Of a stretch of DNA of 64,000 nt, positions 56,108 through 64,000 are shown in pieces. The stretch is from Kutzneria sp. CA-103260. GTDB taxonomy: Bacteria; Actinomycetota; Actinomycetes; Mycobacteriales; Pseudonocardiaceae. Position numbers and translations under genes: made by a program. Within the stretch, counting starts at the first letter, position 1. The number at the start of each line of letters is the position of its first letter. The stretch lies in NCBI RefSeq assembly GCF_018263855.1, contig NZ_CP073318.1:6510001-6574000 (forward strand), in the 5' to 3' direction. Below the pieces are notes generated by a model. The model saw nothing but the letters and a program-made list of their open reading frames with translations. It searched no databases and was not told the origin of the DNA.

Positions 56108-56893
56108 ATGACCGCGACGCTGGAGACCTCCGCCATGACCACTGCCGTGCGACTCACCGGCGTGCACAAGAGCTTCGGCGCCGGCCGCTCGGCCGTGTCG
56201 GCGCTGGAGGGGGTGGACCTGTCGGTCGCGCCGGGCGAGTTCGTGTGCCTGCTCGGCGCGTCCGGCTGCGGCAAGACGACGCTGCTCAACCTGGTGGCCG
56301 GCCTGGAGCGACCGACCGCCGGCGACATCACGCTGAGCACCTCGCGGCCGGCGGTGATGTTCCAGGAGGCCGCGCTGATGCCGTGGCTGACCGCGTCCCG
56401 CAACGTGGAGCTGGCGCTGCGCTTCGGCGGCATGCGGCGGGCCGAGCGCCGGGGGCGGGCCGCCGAGCTGCTGGAGCTGGTGCGGCTGGCCGGTCTCGGC
56501 GACAAGCGGCCACACGAGCTGTCCGGCGGCATGCGGCAGCGGGTCGCGCTGGCCCGCGCGCTGGCCTCGGCCGTGCAGGGCTCGCGCGACGGGTCGCCGG
56601 CGCTGCTGCTGATGGACGAGCCGTTCTCCGCGCTGGACGCGATCACCCGGGACGTGCTGCAGGGCGAGTTGCTGCGGGTGTGGCGGGCCACCAACACGGC
56701 GGTGCTGTTCGTGACCCACGACGTGCGCGAGGCGGTTCGGCTGGGGCAGCGCGTGGTGCTGCTGTCCTCGCGGCCCGGCCGCGTGGTGCGCGAGTGGTCG
56801 GTGGACGGGCTGGAGCCGGCCGACGAGGCCGTCGCCGTGGACGAGATCAACACAAGCCTGCGCGAGGTGATCAGCAGCCATGCCGCAGCCTGA
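56108..56893 (+). CDS. ABC transporter ATP-binding protein (SsuB/TauB-like)
   Basis: This 261-residue ATPase has Walker A LLGASGCGKTTLLNLVAG, Q-loop VMFQEAALMPW, signature LSGGMRQRVALARALA, Walker B LLLMDEPFSALDA and switch His FVTHDVREA. It overlaps the permease gene by 14 bases. Confidence 0.96.
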   Translation: MTATLETSAMTTAVRLTGVHKSFGAGRSAVSALEGVDLSVAPGEFVCLLGASGCGKTTLLNLVAGLERPTAGDITLSTSRPAVMFQEAALMPWLTASRNVELALRFGGMRRAERRGRAAELLELVRLAGLGDKRPHELSGGMRQRVALARALASAVQGSRDGSPALLLMDEPFSALDAITRDVLQGELLRVWRATNTAVLFVTHDVREAVRLGQRVVLLSSRPGRVVREWSVDGLEPADEAVAVDEINTSLREVISSHAAA

Positions 56894-57758
56894 CCTCGTC
56901 GACGAGTCGGTCGCGGCGGTCGAGGCGGGCCTCGACGCGCTGGACACGCCGGCGCAGCGGCGCACGCGGTCGTGGCGGCGGGTGGTGGCCGTGGCGGCCC
57001 CGCCCGTCATCGCCGTCGTGCTGCTGCTCGTGGTGTGGCAGGCGCTGTGGGCCGCCGCGTTCTGGCCCGAGTACCAACTGCCCGCGCCGGCCGCGGTGTG
57101 GGCGGTGATCACCGAGAACGTGCAGAACGGCCAGGCGTTCGAGGTGCTGTGGAACTCCGTGCACCGCGCCGTGCTCGGCTTCGCCGCCGGCGTGCTGATC
57201 GGCACGCCGCTCGGTCTGGTCGTGGCCAAGGTCCGGGTGATCCGGGCGGCGATCGGACCGCTGCTGTCCGGTCTGCAGAGCCTGCCGTCGGTGGCCTGGG
57301 TGCCGGCCGCCGTGCTGTGGTTCGGCGTCACGCCGTCGACGGTGTACTTCGTGGTGCTGATGGGCTCGGTGCCGTCGATCGCCAACGGCCTGGTCGCCGG
57401 CATCGACCAGATCCCGCCGATCCTGCCGCGGGTCGGCACCGTGCTGGGCGCGTCCCGGCTGGCCTCGGCCCGGCACATCCTGCTGCCGGCCGCGCTGCCG
57501 GGCTACCTGGCCGGGCTCAAGCAGGGCTGGGCCTTCTCCTGGCGGTCGCTGATGGCCGCCGAGATCATCGCCGTGTCGCCGCAGCTGGGCAAGGGGCTGG
57601 GCGCGTTCCTGGAGGCCGGCCGCGACCTGAGCGACATGCCGACCGTGATCGCCGCCATCTTCCTGATCCTGTTGGTGGGCATCGGCATCGAGCTGCTGGT
57701 GTTCCGTCCGCTGGAGCGCTCGGTGCTGCGGGCGCGTGGACTGAGCGGAGCCTTCTGA
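56880..57758 (+). CDS. ABC transporter permease (SsuC/TauC-like)
   Basis: This 292-residue membrane protein has about six helices and the EAA-type coupling region GASRLASARHILLPAALPGY. Sequences GLQSLPSVAWVPAAVLWFG and SWRSLMAAEIIAV are typical of sulfonate/taurine permeases. Its N-terminal 30 residues are acidic and extended. Confidence 0.95.
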   Translation: MPQPDLVDESVAAVEAGLDALDTPAQRRTRSWRRVVAVAAPPVIAVVLLLVVWQALWAAAFWPEYQLPAPAAVWAVITENVQNGQAFEVLWNSVHRAVLGFAAGVLIGTPLGLVVAKVRVIRAAIGPLLSGLQSLPSVAWVPAAVLWFGVTPSTVYFVVLMGSVPSIANGLVAGIDQIPPILPRVGTVLGASRLASARHILLPAALPGYLAGLKQGWAFSWRSLMAAEIIAVSPQLGKGLGAFLEAGRDLSDMPTVIAAIFLILLVGIGIELLVFRPLERSVLRARGLSGAF

Positions 57759-57761
57759 CCG

Positions 57762-58496
57762 ATGACGCCTCTCATCGCTGTCGCTCATGGCAGCAGGGAT
57801 CCCCGGTCGGCCGCGACCGTGCACGAGTTGCTGGACGTCCTGCGGGCGCTGCGGCCCGGGCTGGACGTGCGGGCGGCGTTCCTCGACCTGTCCGCGCCAC
57901 GGCTGACCGACGTGTTGTCGGCCGTGGCGTGGGACGGGCACCGCGAGGCGGTCGTGGTGCCGCTGCTGCTCGGAAGTGCTTACCACGCCAAGGTTGACGT
58001 GCCGGCAGCCGCGCGACACCCGCGGCTGTCCATTCGCATCGCCGACGTGCTCGGGCCGAATCCGCGACTGGAGTCGGCGGCACTGCGTCGATTGGCCGCT
58101 GCCGGGGTACGCCATGACGACCCGGAGGTCGGCATCGTTCTGGCCGCAGCGGGTTCCTCCCACGCGCCGGCGAATGCGTTGGTGCACAAGGTCGCGCGGC
58201 GCTGGGCCCGCGAATCCGGCTGGGCCGGCGTGACAGCGGCCTTCGCCGCCGCGGCGGATCCCGGTGTGCCGGCGGCGATCGAGCGGCTGCGGGCGGCCGG
58301 GGCCAAGCACATCGCGCTCGGATCGTGGTTCCTGGCCCCGGGTCTACTCCCCGACCGGGTCATCGCGCAGGCCCGGTCGGCCGCACCGGAGGTGACGATC
58401 GCTCAGCCGCTGGGCGCGGACATCGACGTCGCGGAACTGGTGCTGCACCGCTATTCGGCGGCAACACTGGACGCGGTCGGCGTACAGTCGGCCTGA
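57762..58496 (+). CDS. Sirohydrochlorin ferrochelatase (CbiX/SirB-like)
   Basis: This 244-residue chelatase has metal-binding His in LIAVAHGSRDPRS and VVPLLLGSAYHAKVDV, and a duplicated second half. It inserts Fe2+ into sirohydrochlorin to give sirohaem. Its place at the operon end, 3 bases after the permease, supplies the cofactor of the sulfite reductase. Confidence 0.93.
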   Translation: MTPLIAVAHGSRDPRSAATVHELLDVLRALRPGLDVRAAFLDLSAPRLTDVLSAVAWDGHREAVVVPLLLGSAYHAKVDVPAAARHPRLSIRIADVLGPNPRLESAALRRLAAAGVRHDDPEVGIVLAAAGSSHAPANALVHKVARRWARESGWAGVTAAFAAAADPGVPAAIERLRAAGAKHIALGSWFLAPGLLPDRVIAQARSAAPEVTIAQPLGADIDVAELVLHRYSAATLDAVGVQSA

Positions 58497-58656
58497 CCGT
58501 TGTTCCCGACCACCAACCTGTGGCGCGTGGCTTGCCTTCTGTGACAACGGTTTTCGCTGTGAATGGTTAACCCTTGTCGGCGTGTTACTCGCGGGTAACG
58601 CTGTGAGCGCGAACACTTTTCACAGTATCCCCTGCAACCACAGCGAGGTGGCTTTC

Positions 58657-59283
58657 GTGATCAAGACAAGCTCGCGTCTGCTGGCCGGTGCGGCCCTGGC
58701 GATCGTGCCGCTGCTGGGGCTGGCCGGTGTGGCCTCGGCCGACACCCAGTCCGTGAACTACTCCTGCCAGGGCAAGGCGGCCGGGCAGACCAGCACCCTG
58801 AGCCTGCAGCAGAACGTCGACTCCACCGCGCCCGCGACAGTGGCTCCCGGCGGCGCGCTGACCATCACGCTCGCCCCCGGCGTCAACACCGTGCCGACCT
58901 CGGCCGGCTCCTTCACCGTCAACTCCGTCAAGAACCTGACGCTGGCCGTGCCGGTCCCGACCAACGCGACGGTGACCTCGTTCAGCCTGTCCGGCGGCTC
59001 CGGCATCGGCAGCGCCTCGGTGGCCCAGGTGGGCAACAACATCGTCACCTCGGTGACCGGCCCGATCAACGGCGGCGCGCAGTTCCAGCTGCCGGCGCTG
59101 ACGATCAACCTGACCGCCGGGTCCTCCGGCACCATCACCACCACGCTGGCCGGCACCAGCTTCGACGACGCCGGTCTGAAGTTCACCACCACGGTCTCGG
59201 TGTTCGGCTTCCCGATCGACGCCCCGACCAGCTGCTTCCCCAGCCCGGCCCCGACGCTGACCAGCACCACCATCGGCAGCTGA
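58657..59283 (+). CDS. Secreted protein of unknown function (DUF6801-like)
   Basis: This 208-residue protein has a cleavable signal peptide (SRLLAGAALAIVPLLGLAGV, cleavage near VASADTQ). The mature part is Thr/Ser/Val-rich with a Cys pair (YSCQGKAAG near the start, TSCFPSP near the end). It has no catalytic motif. The GTG at 58657 follows GAGG. A GTTAC-N6-GTAAC palindrome lies 58 bp before the start. Confidence 0.8.
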   Translation: MIKTSSRLLAGAALAIVPLLGLAGVASADTQSVNYSCQGKAAGQTSTLSLQQNVDSTAPATVAPGGALTITLAPGVNTVPTSAGSFTVNSVKNLTLAVPVPTNATVTSFSLSGGSGIGSASVAQVGNNIVTSVTGPINGGAQFQLPALTINLTAGSSGTITTTLAGTSFDDAGLKFTTTVSVFGFPIDAPTSCFPSPAPTLTSTTIGS

Positions 59284-59293
59284 CGGAGACCGC

Positions 59294-59346
59294 AAAAAAG
59301 CGTGTGCCCGGCCATCGTGCGGAGGCCGGGCACACGCTTCTGTTTG
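59294..59346. terminator. Bidirectional intrinsic terminator
   Basis: AAGCGTGTGCCCGGCC (59298-59313) pairs perfectly with GGCCGGGCACACGCTT (59324-59339). The hairpin has an A-run (59294-59299) on one side and CTGTTTGT on the other. It separates the convergent secreted-protein and protease genes. Confidence 0.88.
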
Positions 59347-59350
59347 TCGG

Positions 59351-62300
59351 TCAGGAGAAGTACCCGAACAGGTCCACCACCACGTCGACGTTGCCGATGT
59401 GGTTGAACACGTTGATCGCGCCGCCGTTGACCGGCACCACCACCGCGTTCGGGATCGTCAGTCCCGGCGTGAAGTTCAGGTTCGACGAGGACGGCAGCGG
59501 CACGCTGGAGCCGTAGACGGTCAAGAAGCTGTTGTCCGTCGGGTTCGTCGCCGTCACGTTCAGCGCGAGCGCGCCCGCGTTGCCCAGCGGGCCGTTGTTG
59601 CCGACCACGCCGTTCACGTTCTGGATCGCCACCTGCGCCACCCCGCCCGTGCCGAGCGGCGTGCCGTTGTTGTTGATCAGACCGCTGCCGGTCCGGCTGT
59701 CGGCCAGCCGGGCCGGGGCCGTGGCGTGGAAGCTCAGGCCGGTGCCGTCGCTCGTGTAGTACCCGAACACGTCGGCCACCACATCAACCGAGCCCGAGTG
59801 GTTGAAGACCGACACCGTGCCGTCACTGCCGACCGGGACCGTCACCAGGTTGGCGATGGTCTGGCCCGGACCGAAGTTCAGGTTGGATGAAGCCGGCACC
59901 GGCGAGCCGCCCGGGTAGACCGAGATGAAGCTGTTGTCGGTCGGGTTGGTCGCCGTGACGTTCAGAATCACCGCCGTGACACCCGTGGTCGGGATGTTCT
60001 GGGTGCCGGTGACCTGGAGCAGCCGGGTCCCGTGGTCGCCCAGCGACGGGCCGGTGTTGCGGGTGTCCAGCAGCCGGGCCGGGCCCGCCTGCTTGTAGCC
60101 GCTCGAACCGTCCGCCGAGTAGTAGCCGAACACGTCCGCCACCACGTCGGCGTTGCCCACGTTGTTGTAGAAGTCGACCTTCCCGTTGGCCGGCAGCTGC
60201 ACGGTGACCAGGTTCGGCACCGTCACCCCCGGCGTGTAGTTCAGGTTCGACGAGATCGGCCGCGGCTGCCCGTCCGGGAACACCGACAGGAAGCTGTTGC
60301 CCGTGGTGTTGGTCGCCGTCACGTTCAGCACCACCGCGGTGGCGCCGCTCGCCGGCACCCCGCCCTGACCCGCCACCTGCAACGGAAGCGAGCTGCCGCC
60401 GTGCAGTGTCTGGCCGGTGTTGCGGGTGTCCAGCAGTCGAGCCGGCGACACCGGCGTGTACTTGGCCCCAGCCGTGACCGGCGCCGCGTTGCACACCGCC
60501 TCCACGACCTGCGGGGCGTGCGGCGTGCCCAGGCCCGTGGTCAGGTCGTAACCGCTGGCGGCGCTGTACAGGCCGGAGTTGTTGCCCGAGTCGGACACGT
60601 AGTTGTTGCCCGACGTGACGTCGAAGAACGTGCTCGACGGGGCGGCGTACAGCGCCGGGTTGGCGAAGCCCACCGGGCCGGTCGCCGCACACGGGTGGCT
60701 GCTGTCGGCCAGCGCGAACAGGGCCGCCCACAACGGCGCGGAGCCGCTGGTGCCGCCGATGACGCCCCAGTCGCGGACCTTCGCGGTGCCCTGCATCTCC
60801 CAGCCGGCGGCGATCAGGTAACCCGTGCCCGGGTCGGCGATGGCCGCGACGTCCGGAACCTGCCGGCAGGTCGCGCCGGCCGGCGCGTTGCAGACGTTCT
60901 GATAACCGGGGCCGACCTTGCCTGCCTGGTAGTTCGCCGAGCCGGACAGGTAGTTGACGGTCGACACGCCACCGCCGGTCGCGATGCCGACGTGGGGGTG
61001 CTTCGGGTCGGTGCTGGCGGGCGTGTTCCACACCGACTCGCTGGTGTTCGGGCCGTACTTGCTGGTGCCGCCGACCGCCGTGACGTACGGCTGGTTCGCC
61101 GGGTCGCTCACATTGAGCAGGCTCGAGTTGGGCGAGCCCGACCGGAAGTAGCAGCCGGTCGAACCCTGGTCGCCCGAGGAGGCCACGACCGTCTGCCCCT
61201 GGGCCGCGGCCTGGGCGAAGATGTTCTTCTCGGCGGTCATGTAGCTGGTCGTGAGGTCCGCCTCGCACAGGCCCCAGCTGGTCGAGATCACCTGAGCGGT
61301 GTCGTCGGTGACCATCCGCTGGTAGGTCTGCAGCACGTCGTTGTCGCTGGCGACGTTCGCGTCCGGACCCTGGTACACGTTGACCGTGGCGCCGGGGGCG
61401 ATGCCGTTGACGTACTCGATGTCCAGCGCCGACTCCACGCCGACGCCCTGGTTGGCGTTGCCCGGCGTCTGCGGGCCACCGGCCACCGGGATCTTGTTGA
61501 CGTTGGCGTGCGCGTTCATGCATCTCTGGAACTCGACGATGTCGTCCCAGTCGAAGTCCTCGAGCTCGAACACGCCGACCGTCACGCCGTTGCCGTTGTC
61601 GCCGTACTGCGAGAACAGCTGGGTGGTGTTGTACGCGTACGACTGAGCCAGAGAGTAGGGCTCCCAGTACTCGTAGGTGTCGCGCAATGGGACTTTCTGG
61701 GCCGCGGCGATGTCTCTGATCTCGGCACAGACGCCGGGCGTGCCCAGATTCGGCCGGACCGCGGAGTTGGCACTGCTCGTAGCAGCGAACTGCTTCGTCG
61801 GCGCCGTGTAGTTCGGCGTCGGCTTCACCAGGTTGTTCAGGCCCAGCACGCCCGTCACCGACGGGACCACCGAGGCCGGCAGCTTGGGCGCCGAGGTGTT
61901 GGCGTAGGTGACACGGCCGTCCGGCATCTTGTAGCCGGCGATGTCCACGCCCAGCGCCGACTTGGCCTGCGCCACCGTGGCCGTCACCGGGATGCTCAGG
62001 CCGTCCGGCGTCGCCGCGCCCGGCGTCAGGCCCGCGTCGCGCAGGGCCTTGGTCACCGAGTCGATGGTCTGCTTCGTCGCGCCGAAGACCCCGCCGAACT
62101 GCCCCTTGCCGAGGTAGTGCTTGTACTGCGGGGACTTCGGGTCCGAGACCTGCTGCACGAAGGCGTCCAGCCCGGCCTGGTCGCGCGGCGCCAGGGCCAC
62201 CGACAGGCTGAGCTTCGCGTCCGATGCGGGCGCCGCCGCCGCGACCGCACCCTGCGGAATGACCGGCGCCTTGCCGACCGCCTGCGGGACCAGGCCCGCC

Positions 62301-62428
62301 TGAGTGGTCTGCGCCGCCGCCATGGGCGTCGCGATGACCGAGAGACTGACTGCCGCTACCGTCGCCGCTCTCAACCGGCGACGCCACGTCGAACCGGCAG
62401 AGGATCTACCGGCGTCCGTGTCTGACAT
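59351..62428 (-). CDS. Secreted S53 (sedolisin/kumamolisin-like) serine-carboxyl protease with three C-terminal repeats
   Basis: This 1025-residue protein has a signal peptide (about residues 18-42), a pro-kumamolisin domain (about 65-210) and an S53 catalytic domain. The catalytic Glu332 and Asp336 are in VESALDIEYV, the oxyanion Asp in SSGDQGSTG and Ser561 in GGTSGSAPLW. Three repeats of about 120 residues follow, each ending DVVADVFGYY or DLFGYF. Family members act at acidic pH. GGGAGG precedes the ATG at 62428. Confidence 0.94.
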   Translation of the reverse strand: MSDTDAGRSSAGSTWRRRLRAATVAAVSLSVIATPMAAAQTTQAGLVPQAVGKAPVIPQGAVAAAAPASDAKLSLSVALAPRDQAGLDAFVQQVSDPKSPQYKHYLGKGQFGGVFGATKQTIDSVTKALRDAGLTPGAATPDGLSIPVTATVAQAKSALGVDIAGYKMPDGRVTYANTSAPKLPASVVPSVTGVLGLNNLVKPTPNYTAPTKQFAATSSANSAVRPNLGTPGVCAEIRDIAAAQKVPLRDTYEYWEPYSLAQSYAYNTTQLFSQYGDNGNGVTVGVFELEDFDWDDIVEFQRCMNAHANVNKIPVAGGPQTPGNANQGVGVESALDIEYVNGIAPGATVNVYQGPDANVASDNDVLQTYQRMVTDDTAQVISTSWGLCEADLTTSYMTAEKNIFAQAAAQGQTVVASSGDQGSTGCYFRSGSPNSSLLNVSDPANQPYVTAVGGTSKYGPNTSESVWNTPASTDPKHPHVGIATGGGVSTVNYLSGSANYQAGKVGPGYQNVCNAPAGATCRQVPDVAAIADPGTGYLIAAGWEMQGTAKVRDWGVIGGTSGSAPLWAALFALADSSHPCAATGPVGFANPALYAAPSSTFFDVTSGNNYVSDSGNNSGLYSAASGYDLTTGLGTPHAPQVVEAVCNAAPVTAGAKYTPVSPARLLDTRNTGQTLHGGSSLPLQVAGQGGVPASGATAVVLNVTATNTTGNSFLSVFPDGQPRPISSNLNYTPGVTVPNLVTVQLPANGKVDFYNNVGNADVVADVFGYYSADGSSGYKQAGPARLLDTRNTGPSLGDHGTRLLQVTGTQNIPTTGVTAVILNVTATNPTDNSFISVYPGGSPVPASSNLNFGPGQTIANLVTVPVGSDGTVSVFNHSGSVDVVADVFGYYTSDGTGLSFHATAPARLADSRTGSGLINNNGTPLGTGGVAQVAIQNVNGVVGNNGPLGNAGALALNVTATNPTDNSFLTVYGSSVPLPSSSNLNFTPGLTIPNAVVVPVNGGAINVFNHIGNVDVVVDLFGYFS
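59354..60465 (-). repeat. Three protein repeats at the C-terminus of the S53 protease
   Basis: Approximate limits are 60115-60465, 59755-60105 and 59354-59735 on the minus strand. Each begins PARLLDTRNTG or PARLADSRTG and contains VLNVTATNxTxNSFxSV, SSNLNxxPGxTxxNxVxV and VFGYY/LFGYF. Such repeats occur on other actinobacterial secreted hydrolases and may bind the cell wall or stabilise the protein. Confidence 0.85.
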
Positions 62429-62639
62429 GCATTCCTCCCTGGAACACGTGCTTACGTGAACCCCGACCAAGGAGAAGATGTGGAGCGGCCAGCCGCCGTC
62501 GCAACGGCGGTTCACCCTCCGTGACTCCCCCTTGCCGGCGAGACACTACCAGCGGGTGACCCCGGGCGGGACCGAAAACTTTGTGTAGGTCAGCACTCTT
62601 GCCTCAGCTGGTCAGAGCGGCTGCGCATAGAGTGCGGCC

Positions 62640-63416
62640 ATGGCTGACGAGCTGGTGCACTACGAGGTGCGACGGGGCATCGCGACGATCACGCTGGACT
62701 CGCCGCACAACCGGAACGCGCTGTCCGCGCAGTTGCGGCGGGAGCTGCGGGACCACCTGACGGCGGCGGTGGCCGACGACGGGGTGCGGGTGGTGGTGCT
62801 GGCGCACACCGGCCCGGTGTTCTGTGCGGGTATGGACCTGAAGGAAGCCGGCGGGGCGAACACGGAGCAGCAGGGGGTCAACGAGTTCCCGGCGATCCTG
62901 GAGCAGCTGTGGACCAGCCCCAAGCCGGTGGTGGCGAAGCTGGCCGGCCCGGCGCGGGCGGGCGGTGTGGGCATCGTCGCGGCCTGTGACATCGCGGTGG
63001 CGGTGGAGACGGCCACGTTCGCGTTCTCGGAGGTCCGCATCGGCGTGGTGCCGGCGGTGATCTCGGTGACGGTGCTGCCGCGACTGCTGCCGCGAGCGGC
63101 GCACGAGCTGTTCCTGACCGGCGAGACGTTCGACGCGGACCGGGCGGTGCGGATCGGCCTGATCAACGCCTCGGCGCCGGCGGACGGCCTGGACGCCGAG
63201 GTGGACCGCTACACGGCCATGCTGGCCCAGGGCGCGCCGAACGCGCTGGCGGCGACCAAGGAGATGCTGCGCGAGCCCCGGACCGGCGACATGGGCCAGG
63301 ACTTCACCGACATGCTGGAGCTGTCGGCCAAGCACTTCGCCGGTGAGGAGGGCCAGGAGGGCATCGCGGCGTTCGTGCAGAAGCGCAAGCCCAGCTGGGT
63401 TCCTCAGGAGAGCTGA
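62640..63416 (+). CDS. Enoyl-CoA hydratase/isomerase family protein
   Basis: This 258-residue crotonase-fold protein has the oxyanion elements GPVFCAGMDLKEAGG and LAGPARAGGVGIVAACD and the region FAFSEVRIGVVPAVIS. The two Glu residues used by classical hydratases are not at the expected places (Gly and Arg instead), so the reaction may be another crotonase chemistry. The N-terminus MADELVHYEVRRGIAT is canonical. Confidence 0.9.
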   Translation: MADELVHYEVRRGIATITLDSPHNRNALSAQLRRELRDHLTAAVADDGVRVVVLAHTGPVFCAGMDLKEAGGANTEQQGVNEFPAILEQLWTSPKPVVAKLAGPARAGGVGIVAACDIAVAVETATFAFSEVRIGVVPAVISVTVLPRLLPRAAHELFLTGETFDADRAVRIGLINASAPADGLDAEVDRYTAMLAQGAPNALAATKEMLREPRTGDMGQDFTDMLELSAKHFAGEEGQEGIAAFVQKRKPSWVPQES

Positions 63417-63419
63417 CCC

Positions 63420-63707
63420 TCAGGACAGTTGATAGGAGAAGTCCTCGTTCTCCGAGGCCGACTGGTCGAGGACGGCGACGATCCGCTCGTACGCGGTCGG
63501 GTCGTCGCCCCGCAGCACCTCGGGGTGCCGCCACACCAGGACGTGCTCGCCGGCCGGCAGCCAGGACAGGTCGGTGAGGCAGTCCCGCAGCGCGTCCAGG
63601 TTGCGGCCGAAATAGTCGGGAAAGGACAGCGCCGCCGCGATGGCGTCCAGCGCGGAGCCCTTGTCGTGCAGGGCGGAGCCGTCGAGCACGTGCCGCATAC
63701 CGCTCAT
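63420..63707 (-). CDS. Barstar-family ribonuclease inhibitor
   Basis: This 95-residue protein matches barstar: ALHDKGSALDAIAAALSFP, then DYFGRNLDALRDCLTDLSWL, an acidic binding helix. The C-terminus is acidic. It is cytoplasmic with no signal. The ATG overlaps the stop of the RNase gene (ATGA), so the inhibitor is made with the nuclease. Confidence 0.93.
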   Translation of the reverse strand: MSGMRHVLDGSALHDKGSALDAIAAALSFPDYFGRNLDALRDCLTDLSWLPAGEHVLVWRHPEVLRGDDPTAYERIVAVLDQSASENEDFSYQLS

Positions 63708-64000
63708 TTCGTCGGGTCCACCACCACGAACGAGTCGTAGTGGTCGTCGGTGTAGTACAGCTCACGTTGGGAGCCGGTGATCAGCCGCCGGGTGGCCCGG
63801 TTCTTCGCCCCCGGCGTGTCCACGGTGTACTCGTGGTAGTAGCCGTCCTTGTTGCGCGGCAGCACGTTCCCGTTGTTGTGGAACACCACGCCGTCGTTCT
63901 TGGGGTACGGGAACGGGCCGCCCTGTTGGATCAGTTTCCAGGTGTCGGAGGTCTCCTTGGGCAGCGAGGACAACGCCTTGACCGGCAGGCCGGACGCCGC
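63704..64000 (-). CDS. RNase Sa-like guanyl-specific ribonuclease (partial)
   Basis: The gene runs off the right edge, so the signal peptide is not visible. About 98 residues align with RNase Sa: GPFPYPKNDGVVFHN, then GYYHEYTVDTPGAKNRATRR and YYTDDHYDSF. The catalytic Glu, two Arg and His are present. The terminal Cys of RNase Sa is replaced by DPTK and no matching N-terminal Cys is seen, so the disulfide is probably lost. It is paired with barstar. Confidence 0.9.
   Translation of the reverse strand, partial: AASGLPVKALSSLPKETSDTWKLIQQGGPFPYPKNDGVVFHNNGNVLPRNKDGYYHEYTVDTPGAKNRATRRLITGSQRELYYTDDHYDSFVVVDPTK

Noticed and set aside
58601..58625. CRP-like site CTGTGA...TCACAG
   Set aside because: The arms are 13 bases apart, whereas CRP sites have a 6-base spacer.
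63420..64000. Polymorphic toxin or contact-dependent inhibition module
   Set aside because: The visible nuclease is a single-domain RNase Sa-type enzyme without delivery domains, so an ordinary secreted RNase with inhibitor is simpler.

Overview
The window is high-GC actinobacterial chromosome. Codons end mostly in G or C, GTG and TTG starts are frequent, and neighbouring genes are often joined by 1-8 base ATGA/GTGA/TTGA overlaps. Gene order resembles the Mycobacterium tuberculosis segment that runs from glyS through the smtB-zur pair, uppS, recO, era, ybeY, phoH, rsmE, dnaJ2 and hrcA to hemW, with dnaG and dgt also close by. Gene content and order suggest a Pseudonocardiales-type organism (Amycolatopsis/Kutzneria/Saccharothrix-like). 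This is inference from gene order and protein sequence, not a database result.

Bases 1-10150 look accessory. They hold an MMPL exporter with a C-terminal ATPase-like domain beside a YhgE/Pip membrane protein, a divergent TetR-amidohydrolase pair, a TrpRS behind a textbook Trp-codon attenuator, a divergent pair resembling the RclA/RclR reactive-chlorine response, and an old yellow enzyme facing a TetR regulator across a two-palindrome operator. Bases 10150-27400 contain a remnant of a LuxR-type regulator, tRNA-Asn, a trans-aconitate methyltransferase-like gene, dnaG, an inhibitory-type serpin, dgt, a response regulator overlapping three histidine kinase paralogues (one of which has lost its catalytic residues), an S51 peptidase, an MFS permease, an AbiEi/DUF559-like protein behind two DnaA-box-like motifs, and glyS.

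Bases 27275-46740 are mostly housekeeping: a 15-bp tandem repeat, a class F-like sortase, a zinc block (ArsR/SmtB-type sensor, Zur, DUF318-type permease and a His-rich TIGR03943-type protein), then uppS-GNAT-recO-DUF2752-RDD-era-CDA-like-corC-ybeY-phoH, a TetR/HIT pair, and hrcA-dnaJ-rsmE ending in a strong hairpin terminator. Bases 46988-49868 hold an unusual membrane-anchored PstS-like protein and hemW.

Bases 50026-58496 form one long assimilatory sulfur operon. A small leader peptide of the RRHVDF...SAMC type precedes a ferredoxin-type sulfite reductase, a 48-residue zinc ribbon, cysH, cysD, cysN, an aliphatic-sulfonate-type ABC transporter and a sirohydrochlorin chelatase that would feed sirohaem to the reductase. 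The right end has a secreted protein, a very large S53 (sedolisin) protease with three C-terminal repeats, a crotonase-family enzyme, and a barstar/RNase Sa-type pair that runs off the window.

The strongest second-look items are the complete Trp attenuator, the conserved leader in front of the sulfur operon, the dead kinase inside the triple-kinase cluster, the serpin with a predicted Met-Ser scissile bond, the RclAR-like pair, and the paired TTGTCCACA motifs. I did not find a CRISPR array, insertion sequence, prophage or clear defence island.
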